From positions 868,001-932,000 of the forward strand of contig CP126204.1 in the NCBI GenBank assembly GCA_030272155.1: a stretch of DNA of 64,000 nucleotides, read 5' to 3'. Both the position numbers and the translations under genes were made by a program. Positions 24,201 through 32,936 of the stretch are shown in pieces. Source of the DNA: Tetradesmus obliquus. Its lineage: Eukaryota; Chlorophyta; Chlorophyceae; Sphaeropleales; Scenedesmaceae. The notes below the pieces were generated by a model. That model saw only the letters and a list, made by a program, of their open reading frames with translations, was not told the DNA's origin and ran no database searches. Position 1 is the first letter of the stretch. Each line of letters starts with the position of its first letter.

Positions 24201-24975
24201 GTACAACAGCAACAACAGCCGCTGCGACGCGCAACCTTGGACGCAGCCGTACTGCGCAGCAGCGGCAGATGGCTGGCTGGCATATCAGATGGCAGACGAT
24301 GAGCTGTCAACAGCTGCTGCAGCACTTGCTGCTGTGGTCCAGAGCCCTGCTGCTGCTGAGCTTGCTGCTGCACGTGCTGATTTGATAGCAGCACAGCAAG
24401 CTGTCAGTGAGGTGACAGCTGGCAGCTTATGGAGCAGCAGAGAAGCAGCACTGGTATCTTGGATGGCAGCAGAAGAGGCAGCAAATGCAGTTGCAGACAA
24501 AGGCACAGGGGGTGCTGCTCTCAGCAATGCCAATGCAGCGCTTCGAGCAGCTCAGCAAGCGCTGAGTGCTGTTAATTCAGATACTTCGGCAGAATGGGTG
24601 GCGCTGAGTGCAGCTGTTACAGGTGTGAAGGTTGCTGCAGCGCGTGTGAGTGCAGCACAGGCAGCAACAAAGCTTGGTGCAGCAGCTCAGCAGCTGGCGA
24701 TCGAGGGTTTACGTAAGGCGCTTGCTGACGTGGCAACAGGGAACTTCATAACCATGAATTCCCTGTATGTGAACTTCACACTGCAGAAGAGCAGTGTGAT
24801 GCTGTACGCGTACTATGGCATGACTGTGTTTGGTCAACGTTTGACCGGCAACTTTGCGGTTGATGTGAACGACTCCCCTCAGGAGCTAAAGCTGATGGTG
24901 CTTGATGTGCTGGCTGGAGAGGTGCTGCGAGCAGTCAAGATTGCTTATAAAGACACACAGCAGTTCCTTCTGTGA
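18220..24975 (+). CDS. Secreted thrombospondin-type-1 repeat protein with Ala-rich helical tail
   Basis: Ten exons join in phase: 18220-18331, 18744-18869, 19022-19189, 19447-20006, 20329-20847, 21073-22013, 22572-22860, 23323-23487, 23704-23906, 24126-24975; about 1,310 aa. Exon 1 encodes a signal peptide (hydrophobic core ALLIALAVLAAGGVSA); a second in-frame ATG at 18235 is equally usable. Exon 3 (residues ~80-135) is a TSP1 module: CQVGAWGAFSACV, WSQSRSRP, and GAKCPELLESTPCG, the usual W..C / R.R / C pattern. Residues ~136-905 form a Ser/Thr/Gly-rich, probably beta-rich part with repeated ALGLxxxxF-type motifs. Residues ~906-1310 are Ala-rich helices, probably coiled coil. Extracellular matrix, cell wall or adhesion role is inferred from the TSP1 module. 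Exon 1 appears to use a GC donor (CAG|GCGAGT). The rest of the protein is not assigned to a family. Confidence 0.72.
21955..22258 (+). repeat. Triplicated exon 6 end with donor, 121-bp period
   Basis: The end of TSP1-gene exon 6 (GTGTTTGACAG|GTGGGTG, donor at 22014) recurs with donors at 22135 and 22256, exactly 121 bp apart. Each copy includes GACGGTGTTTGG and ATCCTT. The extra copies lie in the following intron and have no clear acceptor of their own. Confidence 0.85.
22424..22600 (+). repeat. Duplicated start of TSP1-gene exon 7
   Basis: The exon 7 start at 22572 (GCGCAG|GCGTATGCAGTCGCTGG) has an upstream copy at 22439 (GTGCAG|GCGCATGGAGCCCCTGG), spacing 133 bp. Both have an acceptor. Similarity fades after about 70 nt (LVFQADLTQVDLTL against LVFLADLPQVDLTL), and the copy has no evident donor. 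Confidence 0.75.
22870..23032 (+). repeat. GGC/AGC-rich low-complexity run in intron 7
   Basis: An irregular mix of GGCGGC and AGCAGC triplets, about 150 bp, directly after the exon 7 donor at 22861. It is open in several frames on both strands but lies inside the intron. Confidence 0.8.
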
Positions 24976-25293
24976 GTGGGTGCTGGGGGCTTTGGTATGC
25001 CAAACTGGTGCGTAACCTGTGCTGTGCTAGCACTTTGTTGTGTGTGTTGTTAGCTACCGAGCAATGGCATTGTGGCATCATGCTTGCGAGGTTGTTGGCA
25101 TTTGGCGCCATGCTGCAAACATAGCATGCGCAATAAATAGTCGATCATTTGGCATGTGCAAGTATTGTATACGAGCTGGCGGCTGCAACATGCTGCCAGT
25201 GCAGTTGATGTGTGTAGAGGCTGTTTATTTGGCACAGTACTTGAACTGGTTTATTTGGTTGCTGGGCAAGTTCTGGCAGCGGCATGCAGTCAC

Positions 25294-25372
25294 TGACACT
25301 GTGTCAGCCTGACAGGCTTGTGACAAGCCTGATGCTTCAGGCCTGCCTAGACAGCCGCTGTGGCAGCGGCTG
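25294..25372. other. Cluster of three small hairpins
   Basis: TGACAC-T-GTGTCA (25294-25306), CAGGCTTG-TGA-CAAGCCTG (25313-25331) and CAGCCGCTG-TGG-CAGCGGCTG (25352-25372) lie in a row about 320 nt after the TSP1 gene stop. Could belong to its 3' UTR; function unknown. The remainder of 24976-26310 shows no coding exon I can support. Confidence 0.55.
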
Positions 25373-26310
25373 CAGCCTGCAGCCGAGCTGAAAGCGTCAT
25401 GTATGGCAAAATCTTCGGTTGATGGATACAGCAGTGAAGATCATGTTGCTAAGGTAGCATTGCGGGTTGTTGAACATGCCGTGCGAGTACACAGAGAGAC
25501 TGCCGCTGAGTGATCAACCAGTGGCTCGGGGATTGAAGGCATGCAGTTGGAGCTCTCAGCAGTTACAGTGCACGTACATAGCAGTGCAAGCGTGATTTGG
25601 TTATTTTTAACTGTCTTTCTCCGACTTTGGCGTAGCCTCACCAGCACCGTGCGTTGTCAAGCTGTCTCTTGCATTGATCCAACACAACCCACGCCATGCT
25701 GTTGACCAAGGTCAAAGCGTCCCGGAATAGAGCAGGTCCCATTGGCTTCAATTTTTCTTTCAGAGTGTTAATAAAGCCTTAATTTAAATGCACTGTGGCG
25801 TTGCGCTGGTTTGCAGCAGATCGTGAAGGTTTCAAGAGCAGTGACGGCCGCAGTGTCGACGCTGCTGAATCGGCTCTATCGTAATTGTCTTTCACACTTA
25901 AGTTCCAAGCGTAGTTACTCAGTTTTGCAAATAGCCGCAACGCGCATCAGCACAAGAGGGGACTCGGCCACGTTGTCAGATCCGACCGTCTGCTGGGAAC
26001 TAATCAGCTATTGAATATCGGTTTGGCGTGTTTGCTTGAGGGATACGGATCGTTAGCAGTGCCGTGACCAAGGCTGGTGAGTGAGCAGTATCGTCTGCAA
26101 GTCCTGTCTATGCTGCTGCTCGGCCTACCAACAATGCTTATGCATGTATCACATAGCTCCGGACTGCAAATGGCATCAATGGGGACCGTGCTGGCCAGCA
26201 GACACTCCACAGTACTTGACCACTGCTGCACTGCTGCTGCGGCTACTGCTGGTCCTGCTGCTACTGGCATTGTTGCTTGCAACGAATGCAGGCACTGCAG
26301 GTTTGCGCAC

Positions 26311-28420
26311 ATGCAGTCTACTCTGCAGCTGGGGCGCAGCAGCGCTGCCGGCTGCAGCGTGTCCACATCTAGGCAGCAGCGCCCAGGCCTAACCAGCAGC
26401 AGCTGCAGGCACAGGCAGCCGCTGCTGGTGCACAGCAAGTTCTCAAACCCTTTCGATGGCATGTTTGGGGGCGGCAATAAAGGAGGCGGCGGCGATGCAG
26501 ATGCAGCCAGGAGAGCCATCGAGGTAAGTTTGGAGTCTAGAGCAATGCTGCTGTTGAATGCAGCACAATGCAGCAATACCACTACTCTGCAGGTCCTGCC
26601 ATGTATCTAGCTTGGTAGTAGTAATCTTGGGTCAACAGGGAGTGGAGTCACAGCAGATTGAGCAGCATCGATTGTCATGCACTTGCTCAGTGACCAACAG
26701 GAACGATGTTGTGGGCTCGCACTGGTGGTATGCATCAGCATGGCACTGCTGCTGCACCAACAGATGTCTCCGTCTGGGGCGAGCTAATGGCAGTTGCAGA
26801 TGCACTCTGGGCCAGCAGCGTTAGCAAGTCACCACCAACAGGAGCAGCAGCAGCAGCAGCACCCGGGCAACGGGCAGTTGCAGGTGCTTCATACGCCTGC
26901 ATGCAATGTCTGCACAGCAAAACACATATCGCTATTGTTCACTGACTGCTGCCTTCTCTTGCAACTGACAACCCCTTTGCAGAGGTCGTTCGGGGGTGCA
27001 GGCAAGGGCAAGCAGCAGCCAGGCAAGCAGCAGCCCGCAAAGCAGCAGCCAGCCAAGCCAGCAGGAGGCCCCCTAGGCGGCGGCATGCCTGGCAGCAGCA
27101 GCAGCAGCGGCATGGCAAAGCCAGCAGGCAGTGGTTTTAGTGGCCTTGGCAGCTTGTTCGGCAAGGGAGCAAAAGATGGTGCAGCGCCAGAGGCTGGTGG
27201 CGGCGGCCGGGCAGGGTTTGGCAACCTTGGAGGTGGAGGAGGTGGTGGCGGTGGCGGCTGGAACTGGGGTGGTGACAAGGGCGGCGACGAGGGGCAGGGA
27301 GGTGAGGAGGTTGGAGAAGGAATAAAGATTGGACGGTTCATTGTGGTGTTTGTAAGGGCTGAGGCAGCTGTGCTTATGTGGGATTGCCACGGCGGTGTAG
27401 CAGCTGCTGTGGCAAGTATAGCAGTTTGAAAACCCTGGAGCATCTGGCAGTTTTAGCAACCTTGGGGGTGGAGGAGGTGATGGTTGCGGCGGCTGGAACT
27501 GCGGTGGTGACAAGGGCGGCGATGAGGGGCAGGGAGGTGAGGAAGTTTTGCACTTGCGGTGGCAGAGGCAGCTGTGCTTGCGTTGGATGTAGCAGCTGTC
27601 GTGGCACATCTAGCAGTTTGGGAACCTTGGAGGTGGTGGTGATGGCCGGAATTGGGGTGGTGACAAGGGCAGAGATGAGGGGCAGGGAGGTGAGGAGTTG
27701 TTCGGCTGGTGTAGCAGCTGCTGCAGTGAATGTGGCAGTTGCAGGGCAGCTGTGCTGTTGTGGAACTGCGTGTTAGGGGGGTCGGCTGGCTGTGGCCTCT
27801 GCTGGTGGCTGGTGGCTGCGCCAAAATGACTGTCTTTTTCCAAAAGGAGCAGCGCAGAGGACAGCGATGCTGTACTCAGCAGCAGAGTGCCGTCCTGTTG
27901 TCAGTTGTAGTCATTTGCTGCAGGAATATAAAATCTATATATGTTTTGTTGTGTTCCAACTGCTTGCAGGCGAGAAGCCCATCCAGGCAGAGCTGCTGGA
28001 GCTGTTTCGTGGCATCTGTCATTTCAAATGTCCACAGCATTGTTACAAATGCTGTTACAACTGCCTGCAGGCGAGAAGCCCATCCAGGCGGAGCTGCTGG
28101 AGCTGTTCCGCGGCATGTGGGTGGTCTTCTGGAACGCGGCGCTGTTCCTGGCCTTTGCGGACGTGCTGCACAGGTCACTCGACTGGTGCTGCCAGGTGCG
28201 GCTGCTTGACCGAGTTATGAGTGACTGGTTCAGTGGTGACTTGTCTGCTGCTAGCAACGTGCTGTACCTGGCATTCGCGGACGTGCTGCACCGCTCGCTG
28301 GACTGCTGCTGCCAGGTGAGCGGTGCGGCACTTTCGGTGGGGTGATGCGACTGTATAAATGAATGAATGAGCTACGTGGTGTGTTGACACGCACAACCCC
28401 ATAAGGTAAGGGAGGGTGTG

Positions 28421-28512
<92 letters not shown>

Positions 28513-30091
28513 ACGATGAGGATACCCCATGCGCCTTCACACCTCCTACCATTATGCTACTGTCTAGCATATGGTGTCGTGCGGCGTGCAGCTGCCGCAG
28601 TGCTGCACAGCATCCTCTGCACACAGACACATTCCCGCTGCAGCGTCGGGCCCAAACCCATGCTCAGCTGTCTCTGCCTGTTCTGCACGCAGCTGGAGCT
28701 GCTGCTGCTGGTGGGCGCGCCAGCGCAAGCTTTTGGGCGCCTGGCGGGCCGCTTCTACGCTGCTGTGGAGTGCTGCTCTTGCATTTGAAAGTATGCTGAT
28801 GTCGCCACATGTGTGTCCGTAACTTGCAGGTGGAGCTGCTGCTGCTGGTGGGCGCGCCAGCACAAGCCTTCGAGCGCCTGGCGGGCCGCTTCTACGCTGC
28901 TGTGGAGTGGCTGGAGGCCAACTGCCTGGGCTGGAAGATCCCTGGGGAGGAAGACATGATGCCGGTGTACAAGCAGATCGCACTGTACTACCCCGAGGAG
29001 CACGCCTACACCTTTGACAGCTACAGGTAGGGTTTGAATGTGTTATAACATGTTGTTTTTGTGTTTTAGCGTGTGGTGCTGGATGATCCCTGGCGAGGAA
29101 GACATGATGCCGGTGTACAAGCAGATCGCGCTGTACTACCCCGAAGAGCACGCCTACACCTTTGACAGCTACAGGTAGGGTTATGAATGTTTTATAAATG
29201 TTATTTTTGCATTCTAGCGTGTGGTGCTGGAAGATCCCAGGGGAGGCAGACATGATGCCGGTGTACAAGCAGATCGCACTGTACTACCCCGAGGAGCACG
29301 CCTACACCTTTGACAGCTACAGGTAGGGTTTGAATGTGCTATAACATGTTATTTCTGTGTTTTAGGGTATGGTGCTGGACGATCCCAGGGGTGGAAGATA
29401 TTATGCTGGTGTACAAGCAGATCACGCTGTACTACCCTGAAGAGCACTCCTACACCTTTGACAGCTACAGGTAGGGTTTGAATGTGTTTCAACATGTTAT
29501 CGTTGTGTTCTAGCGTGTGGTGCTGGATGATCCCAGAGGAGGAAGACATGATGCTGGTGTACAAGCAAACATAACATTCTGCGCGCAGGTACAACATGAG
29601 CGAGGACGAGAAGTAGGCGCTCAAGCGCTACTACGCGCTGCACCAGCAGCACCTTCAGTACATATAGCAAAGCTGACACTGAATCGCTCCTGAAAATCTA
29701 TTTATGATGCAGGTACAACATGAGCGAGGACAAGAAGCAGGCGCTCAAGCGCTACTGCGCGCTGCACCAGCAGCACCTTAAGTACGTTGTAGCGAAGCTG
29801 ATACACTGAATCTGTTTATGATGCAGGTACAACATGAGCGAGGACGAGAAGCAGGCGCTCAAGCGCTACTACGCGCTGCGCTGGTGGGAGCGCGACGGTG
29901 GCTTTGCTGGTGATGTGGCACCTGCAGAGGTGCAGGCCATCAAGGACAAGTATGCTCCCAACGATGCGGATCTGAGGGCATTCAGGGCGGCAAAGGCGGC
30001 AGGCAGGCTTGAAGAGTACTGGGCAGCACAGGCAGGCAAGCTGCGGGAGCTCACCGGGGATGGTGCTGCGCCTGTGGCTTTTGCACGCTGA
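26311..30091 (+). CDS. Putative plastid-targeted membrane protein, family not recognised
   Basis: Exons: 26311-26523 (Ser/Arg/Gln-rich transit peptide, donor GAG|GTAAGT), an unresolved middle exon between 26524 and 26982, 26983-27301, 28071-28195, 28830-29026, 29827-30091; the last four join in phase. The protein has a Gly/Asn-rich early part (NPFDGMFGGGNKGGGG), a Gln/Lys then Gly-rich exon 3 ending GGDKGGDEGQGG, a hydrophobic stretch (MWVVFWNAALFLAFADVLH, likely membrane segment), then conserved-looking soluble sequence (YKQIALYYPEEHAYTFDSY, YNMSEDEKQALKRYYALRWW) and a helical C-terminus ending APVAFAR. I do not recognise the family; a chloroplast location is inferred from the N-terminus. 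Nearly every exon border from exon 3 on has tandem copies nearby, so real splice choices need transcripts. Confidence 0.6.
27217..27700 (+). repeat. Triplicated exon end (GGDKGGDEGQGG)
   Basis: The end of the Gly-rich exon recurs three times with donors GGGCAGGGAG|GTGAGG at 27302, 27537 and 27690. All three include AACCTTGGAGG/GGGGG, GGTGGTGACAAGGGC and the donor. Spacings 235 and 153 bp. Confidence 0.85.
27960..28130 (+). repeat. Duplicated exon start (GEKPIQAELLELFRG)
   Basis: Acceptor plus exon start occurs at 27970 and again at 28071, 101 bp apart. Both read GCGAGAAGCCCATCCAGGC. Confidence 0.85.
28130..28322 (+). repeat. Duplicated exon end (FADVLHRSLD)
   Basis: The exon end with donor at 28196 recurs with donor at 28316 (GACTGCTGCTGCCAG|GTGAGC), 120 bp apart. 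The downstream copy has the better donor but lacks the first part of the exon. Confidence 0.8.
28415..28512. repeat. (TG)n(CGTG)n microsatellite
   Basis: A TG run passes into about 20 copies of the tetramer TGCG, 98 bp in all, inside the intron between the hydrophobic exon and the next one. Confidence 0.95.
28681..28910 (+). repeat. Duplicated exon start (ELLLLVGAPAQAF)
   Basis: Acceptor plus exon start at 28693 and 28830, 137 bp apart, nearly identical over about 80 nt. The first copy runs into non-coding sequence after GCTGTGGAGTG. Confidence 0.85.
28922..29570 (+). repeat. 148-bp array of 105-nt exon copies and 43-nt introns
   Basis: After the exon ending at 29026 come three full copies, 29070-29174, 29218-29322 and 29366-29470, each 105 nt. 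They are separated by intron-like spacers 29027-29069, 29175-29217, 29323-29365 and 29471-29513, each exactly 43 nt, starting GTAGGG and ending TTTTAG or TTCTAG. A fourth copy from 29514 is cut short near 29568. Each full copy is open in the host gene's phase (phase 2 in, phase 2 out) and encodes 35 residues such as VWCWMIPGEEDMMPVYKQ. So inclusion of one, two or three copies would keep the frame. Whether 43-nt introns are spliced here is unknown; the alternative is one 800-nt intron from 29027 to 29826. Confidence 0.9.
29580..29880 (+). repeat. Triplicated last-exon start (YNMSEDEKQALKRYYAL)
   Basis: Acceptor plus GTACAACATGAGCGAGGAC occurs at 29587, 29713 and 29827. The first copy has an in-frame TAG after GAGAAG; the second runs into intron sequence after CAGCACCTTAAGTA. 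Only the third continues into the open last exon. Confidence 0.9.
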
Positions 30092-30314
30092 GCGGTTGCA
30101 GAACCAGCAGCAGCAGCAGCTGTTAGCAGGTGACGTGGCACCTGCAGAGGTGCAGGCCATCAAGGACAAGTATGCTCCTAACGATGCAGATCTGAGGGCA
30201 TCCAGGGCAGCAAAGGCAGCAGACAGGCTTGAGGAGTACTGGGCAGCGCAGGCAGGCAAGCTGAGGGAGCTTACGGGTGATGGCGCTGCACCTGTTGCAG
30301 GTGCGCTAGGGTGA
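29911..30314 (+). repeat. 219-bp duplication of the last exon's 3' part
   Basis: Bases 29911-30085 (from GATGTGGCACCTGCAGAGG) recur at 30130-30300 with few changes. The second copy ends at a different stop (30312-30314) and is preceded by GTTAGCAG, a possible acceptor, so it could be an alternative terminal exon giving the ending APVAGALG instead of APVAFAR. Confidence 0.8.
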
Positions 30315-31364
30315 TGTGTTGCAAGGTGGGGAGGTTTGCAGGAGCAGCAGCAGCAGCAGCAGTGGCCGTTCTGCGCAGGTAGCGGTTGGTGAGGCGGCAG
30401 GCTGCTGAGCTGGGCACAGCGGTGGGGTGCTGTTGGCGCAGCCGTGGCTGTTGGCCTGCTTGGCGTTGGGGCGGCGTTGTTGTGCTGACTGGCTGGCGTG
30501 GCAGCTGTGGGCACATACAGCCTGCTGCGCAGCAAGGACAGGGTGGTGTACGCGGTCTGCTTGCAGGAAACGCGGCAGCAGCAACAGCAGCAGCAGCAAC
30601 TGGATGCGCCTGGTGCAGCATATGCCGCTGCAAGCACAGTGTGCTTGTGAAGCGGTTGCTGCTGCCCTGAGTTTTCAGTGGCAGCGGCAACGGCTGCTCG
30701 GGAAGCTCAGAGGTGGGCGGTGTGCAAGGTGGTGGGGTTCGGTCGGCGAAGTAAGCAGTTTTACGTAATCATGTGTCACCCCAGCCTAGCCATGGTGAGC
30801 ATGCGTGGGTGTAAGGATTTCTGGCAAGCCTGTTCACCAGGTTGCTGCTCAGCAGGTAGATACAGCAGCAGCATGTAAAGAGGAGGCAGTGAGCGTCTGG
30901 GTCCGATCAGGTGTGTTTACAGATGCTCTGTTTCGCCGTTGTTCGGCTGATGATCGAGCCGACAGCTTGGCTGCTCTTGCAGGACACGTCTGGGTTGTGG
31001 CCTTCCCTCCAGTGTCTGCTTCAGGGTGGATCCAGCGACGCAAGGCTAGCACTCGAGAGCAGCAGGGCTCTGATACCAACGATGATACCAACTCAGTGGA
31101 TTTATGAAGGCGCGTAGTTCTACCACAGTCCAAAAAAGTGTCATTGTGTGACGCACGGTCACTCGATCCAAAAGTTCCAACAGCAGGTTCGGCAGGCAAG
31201 CAGCAAGCTCGTCCGTAGTGCCGGCAAGGGTTTAAAGTACTGAAAACTTGCCTAACGATCACAACAGGCACGCGAGGTCTACGGGACGTGCTCTCTTGCC
31301 TTGCAGTCAATCGGCTGAGAGAAGGGGCTCGTTCGACACCCTGAGCACGCCAGTTCATACGGCA

Positions 31365-32543
31365 ATGCAGCTGCAGAGACTTCACGAAGCACAGTCACAG
31401 AAACGGGCTGCCTCAGCACGCAGCGGCTGCAGGCCCCTTGCGCAGGGACTACGACATGTACATCATGCCAGTGGCTGCTGTCGGGATACCACAGTAACTG
31501 TGGCTAAGGCTGTGGCAAGTGAGTCATTGGGTCAGTCGCAGTGTGTAGATGCGTTACAGAGAGGGAACGGAGAGGGGGGACCAAAGCTGTTCATGAAGTG
31601 TTTGCACCAGCAATGCGAGCCCACCAGATGCCAGTGTGTGCTGTGCCAGCAACCTCTGCCACAGACTTGCTCCAACTAGGATATGGCTGACATGCTCCCT
31701 GCCAGTAAACTTCACAACCCGGCTGTCCTGCAGTGAGTGAGTGAGTGAGTGAGTGACCACCCAGGCAGCTCTGCAGCTCCTGGGTAAGTTAAGGCTGAGA
31801 GGGTGTGTGTGGCCAGGGGCGGCGCCCCTGGGCTCCACACCCTCTACCCGTCCACTTGTGCCCTAGGGCACAAGCGGGGCGTATCGCTTGTGTGCGCTCA
31901 TCCAAAGCGTGGCTTTTTGCGGTGGTCTGGTTCGCCGGTACCGTGCTGTCGTTTCTTTGCAGGGTTCGGGTTCGGCTGTGCTGGTCTTGTGCCAGTAGGC
32001 TGTCCTGCATATCCATGCCACTACACCGTTGCCTCGTTCTCAGGGTTTTGGGTGTATCTGTGCTGCCTCACACTGGCGTGTTTTGTTGTTGCTGCAGCGC
32101 GCGAGGTCGCAGTGCAGCAGCATGAGTGGTCTGACCAAGCGTTCCCCACCTACCTGCAGTCTTTGACCAGCTACGACCCCCTCAGCAGCAGCAGCTCAGG
32201 CAGCGACGCGTCCTTGTCATATGACGGATGTGACGGATACCAGTACCTCTGGAAGGCCATCAGGTCAGCACTGCTGACTAAGCAGCAGGTCATGGAATAT
32301 CCCACGCAGCTGCTGTGACATGATTGACATCGCGAATGTGTATCTCTGTCAGCCTACTATCGGATTGCCCTGTGTAAGCAGCAGCAGCAGGGTATACTCA
32401 CAGTTGAAGCTGGCATCTGTCAACTTTTAGTTGTACACTGTCACGGCTCAGGTGAGAGCGGCACCCTGCGCCCCACAGAACAATCGGAAGCCACCATTTT
32501 GGTCCTGCTACTTCTGATACTCTTCTTCGCTGAGACTCACCTC

Positions 32544-32602
<59 letters not shown>

Positions 32603-32894
32603 GTGTTGCACCCAGGCGCGAGGCCAAGCGTGAGGCCGCCTTCGAGCCTCTTCTCAGCTCCTTCCTGCACGCCAGCATCCTGGGCCACGACAGCTTCGAG
32701 CGCGCCCTGGCCTTTGTGCTGTCTGCACGGCTGGCCAATGCCATCCTGCTGCCCTCGCAGCTGTTCGGCACGTTCCTGGAGGTGTTGCTGACTCAGCCGG
32801 ATGTGCGGGACGGCGCGCTGGCTGACATAGAAGCCTGCACGCAGCGGGTGAGAGGCGCGGAATCCTCATGTATTGTATGCCTAGGTTGACAGCT

Positions 32895-32936
<42 letters not shown>

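Noticed and set aside
28415-28512. CRISPR-like or telomere-like array
   Set aside because: Pure tetranucleotide repeat without spacers; not telomeric sequence.
28415-28800. Open frames reading Cys-Val-Arg-Ala repeats
   Set aside because: Translation of the TGCG microsatellite, not a gene.
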